Below are positions 1 through 6,021 of a DNA stretch of 8,505 bases, one piece after another (positions within the stretch are counted from its first letter, which is position 1; each line of letters opens with the position of its first letter). The stretch is from Gammaproteobacteria bacterium (GTDB lineage: Bacteria > Pseudomonadota > Gammaproteobacteria > Pseudomonadales > Pseudohongiellaceae). The notes below the pieces were generated by a model, which saw only the letters and a program-made list of their open reading frames with translations, was not told the origin of the DNA and ran no database searches. The DNA lies in NCBI GenBank assembly GCA_947377625.1, contig CANCGR010000084.1, positions 1 through 8,505 on the forward strand, written 5' to 3'. Made by a program: the position numbers and the translations under genes.

Positions 1-716
1 CCATGGCTGAAAAATTCCGTGACGAAGGTCGTGACGTGTTGTTGTTCGTTGACAACATCTACCGTTACACACTGGCGGGTACCGAAGTATCCGCGCTGCT
101 CGGCCGTATGCCTTCTGCCGTAGGTTATCAGCCAACGCTGGCCGAAGAGATGGGTCAACTGCAGGAACGTATCACCTCCACCAAAACAGGTTCCATCACC
201 TCCATTCAAGCCGTATATGTACCAGCCGACGACATGACTGACCCGTCGCCAGCCACTACGTTCGCGCATTTGGATGCCACCGTTGTACTGTCACGTGCCA
301 TCGCTCAGCTGGGTATCTACCCTGCTATTGACCCATTGGATTCCACCTCGCGTCAGCTGGATCCGTTGGTGATTGGCCAGGAGCATTACGACACGGCTCG
401 AGGCGTACAGATCATTCTGCAGCGTTACAAGGAATTGAAAGACATCATCGCCATCCTTGGTATGGATGAACTGTCAGAAGACGACAAACTGGCCGTAAAC
501 CGTGCCCGTAAAGTTGAACGCTTCTTCTCGCAGCCGTTCACCGTTGCCGAAGTATTTACCGGCTCCAAAGGCAAATACGTAAGTCTGAAAGACACCATTG
601 CCGGCTTCAAAGGCATCCTGGCTGGCGACTACGACACTCTGCCGGAGCAGGCGTTTTACATGGTAGGCAGCATCGACGAAGCTGTTGAAAAAGCCGCCAA
701 GATGGCTGCGAAGTAA
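1..716 (+). CDS. atpD: ATP synthase F1 subunit beta, C-terminal part (5'-truncated)
   Basis: This is the catalytic beta subunit of the F1Fo ATP synthase, a peripheral inner-membrane complex that makes ATP from ADP and phosphate using the proton (or sodium) gradient. The window opens inside the gene; the readable frame starts at base 3 and gives 237 residues, roughly the last half of a protein usually near 460 residues. Visible in the fragment are the Walker B strand LLFVDNI (about residues 13-19), the family signature PAIDPLDSTS (107-116), and the DELSEDD loop (155-161), which contacts the rotating gamma subunit. The Walker A P-loop and catalytic glutamate must lie upstream of the window. The Met at base 3 is an internal residue, not the start. 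The gene ends in TAA at 714-716, 42 bp before atpC, as in a standard atp operon. Identity is essentially certain. Confidence 0.98.
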   Translation, partial: MAEKFRDEGRDVLLFVDNIYRYTLAGTEVSALLGRMPSAVGYQPTLAEEMGQLQERITSTKTGSITSIQAVYVPADDMTDPSPATTFAHLDATVVLSRAIAQLGIYPAIDPLDSTSRQLDPLVIGQEHYDTARGVQIILQRYKELKDIIAILGMDELSEDDKLAVNRARKVERFFSQPFTVAEVFTGSKGKYVSLKDTIAGFKGILAGDYDTLPEQAFYMVGSIDEAVEKAAKMAAK

Positions 717-758
717 GCAAATCCGGTCTGATAAATCACGCGCAACAGGATTGAAACC

Positions 759-1184
759 ATGGCAATGACAATGCACTGCGATATAGCCAGCACCGAAGCC
801 CGGATTTTCTCCGGTCGCGTCGAATCGCTGGTCGTTACCGGTGTGCTGGGTGACATGGGTATTCTGCCTGGGCATGCCGCGCTGTTGACGGCATTGGTTC
901 CAGGTCCTGTGCGTCTGGTGACCCAGGCGGGTGAAGAACAGATTTACTATGTTTCCGGCGGCTATTTGGAAGTGCAGCCTGGTGTCGTGAACATTCTGGC
1001 GGATACTGCGATTCGCGCTGACGACATGGATGAGGTTCAGGCTGAGCAGGCTAGACGCGACGCCGAAGTGGCTGTGCTGAACCGGGATGCCGGCTTCGAA
1101 TATTCTCGTGCCGCCACCCAATTGGCGGAAGCCACCGCTCAGATCCGCACTATCCAGCAGCTGCGCAGGAAATTGGGCAGGTAG
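759..1184 (+). CDS. atpC: ATP synthase F1 subunit epsilon
   Basis: This is the epsilon subunit of F1, part of the central rotor stalk with gamma; in this family its C-terminal helices inhibit ATP hydrolysis. The 141-residue product has the usual length. The N-terminal beta-sandwich domain (about 1-85) contains the conserved GDMGILPGHA segment (31-40) and YVSGGYLEVQP (64-74). The C-terminal helical hairpin (about 88-141) is rich in Ala, Glu, Gln and Arg. The ATG at 759 is chosen because AGGA at 747-750 lies 8 bases upstream and because the MAMT-HCDI beginning matches gammaproteobacterial AtpC proteins. It follows atpD by 42 bp and is the last gene of the atp operon in the usual order. A weak hairpin follows the stop codon before glmU. 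Confidence 0.97.
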   Translation: MAMTMHCDIASTEARIFSGRVESLVVTGVLGDMGILPGHAALLTALVPGPVRLVTQAGEEQIYYVSGGYLEVQPGVVNILADTAIRADDMDEVQAEQARRDAEVAVLNRDAGFEYSRAATQLAEATAQIRTIQQLRRKLGR

Positions 1185-1198
1185 CCGGCAAGCAGCCC

Positions 1199-1212
1199 CC
1201 CGCACTTGCGGG
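1199..1212 (+). terminator. Small GC hairpin after atpC, possible weak terminator or attenuator
   Basis: CCCGC at 1199-1203 and GCGGG at 1208-1212 form a perfect 5-bp stem with a 4-base loop, 15 bases after the atpC stop. Only a three-T run follows (1217-1219), so it is at best a weak intrinsic terminator. It could equally be a processing or attenuation element that lowers read-through from the atp operon into glmU. The rest of the 129-bp gap (1185-1313) contains no convincing sigma-70 promoter that I can defend. Confidence 0.35.
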
Positions 1213-1302
1213 AATGTTTGTAACCATACATTTGGTAATAAAAAGAAAGGTGGCACGTCGCCGCCCCAGACTTTGCTATCCTTGCTCTCATCAATAACAG
1301 GC

Positions 1303-1307
1303 AAGGA
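1303..1307 (+). promoter_or_regulatory. Ribosome binding site of glmU, supports the GTG start
   Basis: AAGGA at 1303-1307 lies 6 bases before the GTG at 1314. This is a good Shine-Dalgarno match at proper spacing. The next in-frame ATG is Met17 of the GTG-started protein, inside the GxGTRM nucleotide-binding loop, which would destroy the active site. The site therefore decides the start. Confidence 0.8.
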
Positions 1308-1313
1308 AATTCC

Positions 1314-2690
1314 GTGCAGAAAATCAATGTAGTGGTGTTGGCCGCTGGCAAAGGCACTCGCATGTTTTCCAGCTTGCCCAAAGTGCTGCACAAACTTGCC
1401 GGCAGAAGCCTGCTGCAACATGTGCTTGATACCGCTGGGCAACTTACCAATACCACCACCCAAATTGTGATTGGCCATGGCGCCGAGCTAGTACGTCAGT
1501 CCGTCGGTTCCCAGAAAGTCAATTTCGTTGTGCAAGAACAGCAACTGGGTACCGCACATGCCGTGCATCAGGCACTGCCTGCTCTCGATCAGCAGGCGCT
1601 TGCGCTGGTGCTCTATGGCGATGTTCCGCTGGTGCTGACCTCAACCCTGGAAAAGCTGATCAATGCAGCCGACAACAACAGTATGGCCGTGCTGACTTGC
1701 AAGGTCGCTGATCCCACGGGCCTTGGCCGCATTGTGCGCAACAGCAATGGTGATATTAGTGCAATTGTCGAACACAAAGACGCAACAGCGGCGCAGAAAG
1801 CAATCAACGAGATCAATACCGGCATGATGGCAATACCAGTGGAGCGTTTGCTGCAATGGTTGCCGCGCATCAAAACCAATAATGCGCAGGGAGAATATTA
1901 TTTGACCGACATAGTGGAGTTGGCGCTGGCTGACGGTTGCCGTGTGCATACGTCGGTGTGCGATGATGAACAGGAAGTTGCGGGCATCAATAATCGTCTG
2001 CAGCTTGCAGAGTTGGAGCGACACTATCAGCAGCGCGAAGCAAAAAAATTATTATTGGCAGGCGTAACGCTACGCGACCCGAGCCGGTTTGATCTGCGCG
2101 GCAAATTGACTGCCGGGCAGGATGTCGAGATCGATATAAATGTAATTTTGACTGGTGAAGTTTCACTGGGTAGTAATGTCAGCATTGGTGCCAATTGCGA
2201 GTTAAGGAATTGCCAGGTTGGCAGTGGTACTGTTATCGCTGCCAACTCGGTTATTGAAGATGCGGTAATTGGCAAGCATTGCAGCATTGGGCCGTTTGCC
2301 CGTATTCGTCCGGGCACTGAAATGGCAGATGAATCCAAGGTCGGCAATTTTGTTGAAATAAAAAAATCGAAAATTGGCCGACACAGCAAAGTGAATCATC
2401 TGAGTTACATTGGCGACAGTGAACTGGGTATTGATGTAAACATTGGTGCAGGCACCATTACCTGTAATTACGATGGCGTCAATAAATTCAAAACAATCTT
2501 GGGCGACAACGTATTTATTGGTTCAAATACAGCATTAGTTGCGCCTGTCACAGTTGCCAGTGGCGCCACGGTCGGAGCCGGGTCAGTCATCACGAAAGAT
2601 GTGGCAGAAAAACAGCTCGCCATCGCAAGAGGCAGACAATCAAATTTTGATGGTTGGGTACGCCCTCAGAAGTTACCGAAAAAACCGTAA
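1314..2690 (+). CDS. glmU: Bifunctional UDP-GlcNAc pyrophosphorylase / glucosamine-1-phosphate acetyltransferase
   Basis: GlmU is a cytoplasmic enzyme that acetylates glucosamine-1-phosphate with acetyl-CoA and then couples the GlcNAc-1-P to UTP, giving UDP-GlcNAc for peptidoglycan and lipopolysaccharide. The 458-residue length fits the family (456 in E. coli). The N-terminal uridyltransferase domain (about 1-228) has LAAGKGTRM (9-17), Lys23 in LPKVLH, QLGTAHA (77-83), the metal-binding Asp103 in LYGDVPL, the GEYYLTD segment (193-199) and GINNRLQL (224-231). The C-terminal part (about 250-440) is a left-handed beta-helix of hexapeptide repeats carrying GPFARIRPG (326-334), the catalytic-type His362 in NHLSYIGD, and GAGTITCNYDG (378-388). 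All key residues are present. The start is GTG with a good ribosome binding site. It lies between atpC and glmS, probably in an operon with glmS. Confidence 0.98.
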   Translation: MQKINVVVLAAGKGTRMFSSLPKVLHKLAGRSLLQHVLDTAGQLTNTTTQIVIGHGAELVRQSVGSQKVNFVVQEQQLGTAHAVHQALPALDQQALALVLYGDVPLVLTSTLEKLINAADNNSMAVLTCKVADPTGLGRIVRNSNGDISAIVEHKDATAAQKAINEINTGMMAIPVERLLQWLPRIKTNNAQGEYYLTDIVELALADGCRVHTSVCDDEQEVAGINNRLQLAELERHYQQREAKKLLLAGVTLRDPSRFDLRGKLTAGQDVEIDINVILTGEVSLGSNVSIGANCELRNCQVGSGTVIAANSVIEDAVIGKHCSIGPFARIRPGTEMADESKVGNFVEIKKSKIGRHSKVNHLSYIGDSELGIDVNIGAGTITCNYDGVNKFKTILGDNVFIGSNTALVAPVTVASGATVGAGSVITKDVAEKQLAIARGRQSNFDGWVRPQKLPKKP

Positions 2691-2717
2691 TAAATTTAAT
2701 CATTCAGGAAGTGTTCT

Positions 2718-4553
2718 ATGTGCGGAATTGTTGGAGCTGTCGCAGAGCGACAAATCACAGATATCCTGATTGAAGGGTTGCGTCGACTGGAGTACAGAGG
2801 CTATGACTCGGCGGGTCTTGCAGTAATCGATCGGGGCAGCTCAGCTTTGCAAATTGCGAAAACCGTTGGCAAAGTCCAAGCGTTGCAGGATGAGCTGACT
2901 ACTAATCCTGTCAAAGGCACAACCGGTATTGCCCATACCCGCTGGGCCACCCACGGCAAACCTTCCAAAGCCAATGCGCATCCTCATGTATCAGAAGACA
3001 CGATTGCTCTGGTTCACAACGGCATTATCGAAAACTATCAGGAACTGAAACACGAACTGCAACAGAAGGGTTACCAATTCCGCTCGGATACCGATACCGA
3101 GGTGGTGGCGCACTTGATACAAGCCGTGATCCAGGAACAGAAACTCGATTTTCTCAACGCAGTAAAAGCAGTGATCGGCAGACTGCAGGGAGCCTATGGC
3201 CTCGCGGTAATCAGCAAAGATGTACCCGACACAATTGTGTGCGCACGCAGTGGCAGCCCGTTGGTGATCGGTATAGGCATTGGAGAAAATTTCATTGCCT
3301 CCGATCCGGCCGCATTAGGTCAGGTGACAGATCGGTTTATCTATCTGGAGGAAGGTGACATTGCGCAGATAGGCCTCACCAGTTTCCAGATATGGAACGA
3401 CGGGCAACTTGTGAAGCGCACCGTTACACGGCTGCGCCAGGACAATGATGATGTGCTCAAAGGCAAATATCGCCACTTCATGCAGAAAGAGATCCACGAG
3501 CAACCCGAAGTTATCCGCAACACTTTGCAGGGCAGGATTGGCAAGACCCAGCTGCTGGAAGAGGCGTTCGGTGTTGCTGCTCGCGATATTTTTGACAGAA
3601 CCAAGGCAGTCCAAATCGTCGCCTGTGGTACCAGCAGTCATGCAGGCATGGTGGCCAAGTACTGGATCGAAAGCATAGCGCGCGTTCCGTGTGTTGTTGA
3701 AATTGCCAGTGAATACCGCTATCGCAATGTTCTGGTTCCGAAGGATTGCCTGTTTGTTTCGATTTCCCAATCCGGGGAAACCGCCGATACACTGGCAGCG
3801 CTACGCTTTGCGAAAAAGGCGGGCTATGTGGGCTGCCTGACTGTTTGTAATGTCGCCAGCAGTTCGTTGGTACGTGAATCCGACCTGGCCATGATGACGT
3901 TTGCCGGGCGCGAAATCGGGGTTGCTTCCACCAAAGCCTTTACAACCCAGTTGTCGGTGCTGGCTTTGCTGGTGCTGGCATTGGCGCGCCGTAACGGCCT
4001 GACACCCGAACAGGAAAGAGAATATGTTGAAGATCTTAACCGCCTACCTGCGATTATCAGCAAGACCTTGCTGATGGATGACAACATCAAAAACCTTTCC
4101 AATGACTTTGCCGAAAAACATCACGCATTGTTTCTTGGGCGAGGCGTGCAGTATCCGGTTGCAATGGAAGGCGCTCTCAAACTGAAGGAAATTTCCTACA
4201 TTCACGCGGAAGCCTACCCTGCAGGCGAACTAAAACACGGGCCCTTGGCCTTGGTCGACAACGAAATGCCGGTGATTGCAGTGGCCCCGAACAACGAATT
4301 GCTGGAAAAGCTTAAATCCAATCTGCAGGAGGTTCGCGCCAGAGGCGGCCAGCTCTATGTGTTTGCCGATGCCGATGCCGGCATTACCAATGAGCCCGAC
4401 ATCAGGGTGCTCAATGTGCCGCATTGCAGTGACTTTCTCGCGCCCATTGTCTACACAGTGCCGTTGCAACTGCTGAGTTATCACGTGGCCGTGATCAAAG
4501 GCACCGATGTGGATCAGCCCCGTAACTTGGCGAAAAGCGTAACAGTGGAATAA
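2718..4553 (+). CDS. glmS: Glutamine--fructose-6-phosphate aminotransferase (isomerizing)
   Basis: GlmS makes glucosamine-6-phosphate and glutamate from fructose-6-phosphate and glutamine, the committed first step of hexosamine synthesis, in the cytoplasm. The 611 residues match the family length (609 in E. coli). The N-terminal class II glutamine amidotransferase domain (about 2-240) begins MCGIVG, with Cys2 as the nucleophile exposed after Met removal, and shows HTRWATHG (73-80), HNGIIEN (100-106, oxyanion hole) and SDTDTEV (123-129). Two SIS sugar-phosphate isomerase domains follow: ACGTSSHAG (302-310), SISQSGET (348-355) and ASTKAFTTQ (403-411), then EGALKLKEISYIHAEAY (484-500) with the catalytic Glu/His region. 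The conserved end PRNLAKSVTVE carries the active-site Lys606. AGGAAG at 2706-2711 lies 6 bases before the ATG. The 27-bp gap to glmU implies co-transcription, and no separate promoter is evident. The stop codon abuts that of the opposing hexR-like gene. Confidence 0.98.
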   Translation: MCGIVGAVAERQITDILIEGLRRLEYRGYDSAGLAVIDRGSSALQIAKTVGKVQALQDELTTNPVKGTTGIAHTRWATHGKPSKANAHPHVSEDTIALVHNGIIENYQELKHELQQKGYQFRSDTDTEVVAHLIQAVIQEQKLDFLNAVKAVIGRLQGAYGLAVISKDVPDTIVCARSGSPLVIGIGIGENFIASDPAALGQVTDRFIYLEEGDIAQIGLTSFQIWNDGQLVKRTVTRLRQDNDDVLKGKYRHFMQKEIHEQPEVIRNTLQGRIGKTQLLEEAFGVAARDIFDRTKAVQIVACGTSSHAGMVAKYWIESIARVPCVVEIASEYRYRNVLVPKDCLFVSISQSGETADTLAALRFAKKAGYVGCLTVCNVASSSLVRESDLAMMTFAGREIGVASTKAFTTQLSVLALLVLALARRNGLTPEQEREYVEDLNRLPAIISKTLLMDDNIKNLSNDFAEKHHALFLGRGVQYPVAMEGALKLKEISYIHAEAYPAGELKHGPLALVDNEMPVIAVAPNNELLEKLKSNLQEVRARGGQLYVFADADAGITNEPDIRVLNVPHCSDFLAPIVYTVPLQLLSYHVAVIKGTDVDQPRNLAKSVTVE

Positions 4554-5414
4554 CTAGTTGCGTTGCCCTGGTGCCCGTAATGAGCGCAGGCTGCGGTTCA
4601 GTCGCTTGAGATGATCCTGCAACATGTCGCTGCGGGAACGGGCTACTCCCATCGCCAGCACATCAATCACCACCAAATGGGCAATTCGCGATGAAACAGG
4701 CGTGTAGACCAGCTCACTTTCCTCCACATTGATGTGGATGGGGAAATCGCACAGCTCTGCCAAGGGGGTGTGGCGTGGTACCAAGCCAATGACCTTGGCT
4801 CCAGCCTCACGCGCCAGATTGACGCTCTGTATCAAGGCTTTAGTGCGCCCGGATTGGGAAATCGCCACCACCACATCATCCTGCCGCAATGAAATTGCCG
4901 ACATATGCTGAATATGTGGATCTGTATAAGCCGCAGCAGAGACCTGTAAGCGGAAGAACTTGTGCTGGGCATCAATGGCAACCGAGCCAGAAGCGCCAAA
5001 GCCATAAAACTCGACACGCTTGGCTGCGCAGAGGGCGGCGATAGCCTTTTCGAGCGCTTTAGGGTCGATTTCATCCCGAACAGTCAGCAAGGAGCCGATG
5101 GTGGCATCGAAAACCTTGCGGTTTACATCAGCCACGGAGTCCTTGTCGCTGACAGAGAACTGCACATAATTACCGCTGCTGCCAAGATATTGTGCCAGCT
5201 GCAATTTGAAGGATTGGAAACCATCAAATCCCAATGCCCGACAGAAGCGAATTACTGTGGGCTCACTGACACCCGCTGCTTGGGCCAGATCCGCGATGCG
5301 CATTGGCAGCATCGCGGAAGGACTTTGCAGGATAAAGTCCGCCACTTTCCGTTCGGATTTACGCAAACTGGAAAACTGAGCCTGGATACGGCGCAGCAGA
5401 TTCGAAGCGTCCAG
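4554..5414 (-). CDS. hexR: RpiR/MurR-family transcriptional regulator, HexR type (CTG start)
   Basis: This is a DNA-binding regulator with an N-terminal RpiR-type helix-turn-helix and a C-terminal SIS sugar-phosphate domain. In the 286-residue reading the helix-turn-helix is at about 41-62 (core AGVSEPTVIRFCRALG). The SIS domain spans about 130-260, with YGFGASGSVA (137-146), the HexR-like DAQHKFFRL (148-156), VAISQSGRTK (183-192) and TPVSSRIAHLVVIDVLA (238-254). Known HexR proteins repress glycolytic and Entner-Doudoroff genes and respond to 2-keto-3-deoxy-6-phosphogluconate. That role here is inferred from similarity; no such target genes are in the window. There is no in-frame ATG or GTG upstream of the conserved region before the in-frame TAG. 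CTG at 5414 is chosen because AGAGG lies 5 bases before it and because LDASNLLRRIQ aligns with the MDRVRNLLEQIQ-type start of HexR. A TTG at 5366 would remove 16 conserved-type residues. The gene converges on glmS with adjacent stops. HexR is the best assignment; another hexose-phosphate sensor of this family is possible. Confidence 0.75.
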   Translation of the reverse strand: MDASNLLRRIQAQFSSLRKSERKVADFILQSPSAMLPMRIADLAQAAGVSEPTVIRFCRALGFDGFQSFKLQLAQYLGSSGNYVQFSVSDKDSVADVNRKVFDATIGSLLTVRDEIDPKALEKAIAALCAAKRVEFYGFGASGSVAIDAQHKFFRLQVSAAAYTDPHIQHMSAISLRQDDVVVAISQSGRTKALIQSVNLAREAGAKVIGLVPRHTPLAELCDFPIHINVEESELVYTPVSSRIAHLVVIDVLAMGVARSRSDMLQDHLKRLNRSLRSLRAPGQRN

Positions 5415-5419
5415 AAATA

Positions 5420-5424
5420 CCTCT
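5420..5424 (-). promoter_or_regulatory. Ribosome binding site supporting the CTG start of hexR
   Basis: On the minus strand AGAGG occupies 5424-5420, followed by five bases (TATTT) and the CTG at 5414-5412. No comparable purine-rich motif precedes the TTG at 5366, where the upstream bases are pyrimidine-rich (CAGTTTTCCAGT). The site therefore favours the longer, family-length protein. Confidence 0.55.
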
Positions 5425-5444
5425 GCGATGCTGATAAAAATAGA

Positions 5445-5468
5445 GAGTCTGTAAGTTAGTACAGAGTC
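5445..5468. promoter_or_regulatory. Imperfect 24-bp inverted repeat upstream of hexR, candidate autoregulatory operator
   Basis: The arms at 5445-5453 and 5460-5468 match in 8 of 9 positions around a 6-base centre. The inner core reads CTGTA-6-TACAG. TGTA...TACA half-sites resemble the published HexR motif of gammaproteobacteria (TGTAA...TTACA type), although the spacing here is one base shorter. The repeat lies 31-54 bases upstream of the CTG start and covers a minus-strand TTGACT (5470-5465) that could be a -35 element. No good -10 is seen 16-18 bases further on. The geometry suits repression by the adjacent regulator, but this is inference. Confidence 0.45.
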
Positions 5469-5530
5469 AAAACGCGAGCAACGCTGAAGCCTGACGGCCT
5501 AGAGTGAAAAGACCCAAGCAAATAGACAAC

Positions 5531-5557
5531 TTTTTGACCGCAATCAGCGATCAAAAG
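5531..5557. repeat. Imperfect palindrome between csp and hexR
   Basis: TTTTGA (5532-5537) pairs with TCAAAA (5551-5556), and CGC (5539-5541) with GCG (5547-5549), around a 5-base loop, with one intervening mismatch. As minus-strand RNA the mismatch becomes a U-G wobble, giving a continuous stem of about 10 bp. It sits in the 211-bp gap 5415-5625, between the probable csp terminator and the hexR promoter region. It could be a second operator, a transcript hairpin, or chance in AT-rich DNA. Confidence 0.4.
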
Positions 5558-5571
5558 CTTTGAAACCCACC

Positions 5572-5599
5572 GCCTGATAGCGCAGTTACGTTATCAGGC
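5572..5599 (-). terminator. Probable terminator of the csp transcript
   Basis: GCCTGATA (5572-5579) and TATCAGGC (5592-5599) make a perfect 8-bp stem with a 12-base loop that can form two more inner pairs. In the minus direction it lies 26 bases after the csp stop codon and is followed by GGTGGGTTTC. The T run is short and a few bases away, so termination may be incomplete or factor-assisted. The position and stem support a transcript end for csp rather than read-through into hexR. Confidence 0.5.
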
Positions 5600-5625
5600 C
5601 GTGAGCTAAGGGAGGCGGACAGCTA

Positions 5626-5838
5626 TTAGCCGAGAACGGTAACGTTTTCAGCCTGCGGGCCTTTGGCGCTCTGAGTAACGGTCATTTTAACTTTCTGACC
5701 TTCTTTCAGCGTGCGACGACCATCGGATTGAATTGCGCTGTAGTGTACAAACACATCCTTGCCGCCAGACTGTTCAATAAAGCCAAATCCTTTTTCGTCA
5801 TTAAACCATTTGACGGTGCCTTCTACTTGCTCTGCCAT
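5626..5838 (-). CDS. Cold-shock protein, CspA family
   Basis: This is a small single-domain nucleic acid-binding protein of 70 residues, the standard CspA length. Such proteins bind single-stranded RNA or DNA and act as RNA chaperones in the cytoplasm; some are induced by cold. It shows the cold-shock fold: GTVKWFNDEKGFGFI at 7-21 with RNP1 KGFGFI (16-21), RNP2 VFVHY (29-33), and the closing GPQAENVTV (60-68) typical of the family. The start is ATG at 5838, preceded by a purine run (AAGAGAGAA). The frame stays open further upstream, but those 27 residues (beginning MTGSSTNSK) do not resemble the family and lie in the leader. The gene diverges from uvrD and is followed by a hairpin terminator. 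Which csp paralogue this is, and whether it is cold-inducible, cannot be told from sequence alone, so no symbol is given. Confidence 0.95.
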   Translation of the reverse strand: MAEQVEGTVKWFNDEKGFGFIEQSGGKDVFVHYSAIQSDGRRTLKEGQKVKMTVTQSAKGPQAENVTVLG

Positions 5839-5860
5839 ATTTCTCTCTTGTAACTGATGT

Positions 5861-5874
5861 GCCACCTCGGTGGC
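5861..5874 (-). promoter_or_regulatory. Hairpin in the csp 5' leader
   Basis: GCCACC (5861-5866) and GGTGGC (5869-5874) are perfect inverted repeats; as minus-strand RNA they form GCCAC-CGAG-GUGGC, a 5-bp GC-rich stem with a tetraloop, 22 bases upstream of the csp ATG. Just further upstream lie two copies of TTTTGCT (plus-strand 5884-5890 and 5892-5898). Known cspA mRNAs of enterics have structured leaders that control translation and stability, so a similar role here is plausible but unproven. Confidence 0.45.
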
Positions 5875-6007
5875 GGAACCCAATTTTGCTGTTTTGCTAT
5901 TGGTGCTTGATCCCGTCAAAACCCTTGATTGAGAACAGGTTAAGTGCGGTTCCGACCGATGGTAGCAAGATTTTTTATTTTTGCCTATGCAAAGGTATTC
6001 GTTCCTC

Positions 6008-6013
6008 TACAAT
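6008..6013 (+). promoter_or_regulatory. Candidate -10 element directly before uvrD
   Basis: TACAAT matches five of six bases of the sigma-70 -10 consensus. Transcription would begin at about 6020, only one or two bases before the uvrD ATG at 6022, giving a leaderless or nearly leaderless mRNA. No good -35 hexamer lies 16-18 bases upstream, which weakens the call. An AT-rich tract (5971-5982) lies further upstream in the shared csp/uvrD region. Confidence 0.25.
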
Positions 6014-6021
6014 GCCAAACC

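Noticed and set aside
1213..1232. AATGT...ACATT with an inner TGTA-ACCA-TACA upstream of glmU as an operator for the HexR-like protein
   Set aside because: The half-sites are similar to the hexR repeat, but the spacing is 4 bases instead of 6 and the arms are short; this could easily be chance. It would become interesting only if a genome-wide motif search recovered it.
1251..1276. TGGCAC ... TTTGC upstream of glmU as a sigma-54 promoter
   Set aside because: The -24/-12 spacing is far too long for sigma-54, and the alternative sigma-70 reading with TATCCT (1277-1282) has a 20-base spacer.
474..1478. Long minus-strand open frame (334 codons) across atpD, atpC and glmU
   Set aside because: It is antisense to three well-supported core genes, has no recognisable domain, and is low-complexity in His/Gly/Gln as expected from a codon-bias shadow.
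4366..4382. Tandem GCCGAT repeat in glmS
   Set aside because: It is a two-unit in-frame repeat encoding ADADAG in a surface-type stretch of an intact gene; no sign of instability or function.
4552..4559. AACTAGTT palindrome at the glmS/hexR junction as an operator or terminator
   Set aside because: Eight bases only, made up largely of two stop codons back to back, with no T run or longer symmetry.
4962..5459. Plus-strand open frame of 165 codons opposite hexR
   Set aside because: It lies antisense to a conserved regulator, has no recognisable family features and no ribosome binding site worth noting.
5839..5919. N-terminal extension of the cold-shock protein (97-residue reading)
   Set aside because: The extra 27 residues do not match the family, whereas the ATG at 5838 has a purine-rich ribosome binding site and gives the standard 70-residue length.
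5839..6021. LexA (SOS) box upstream of uvrD
   Set aside because: I looked for CTGT-N8-ACAG in the csp/uvrD region and found no match; isolated CTGT and ACAG tetramers are not correctly spaced.
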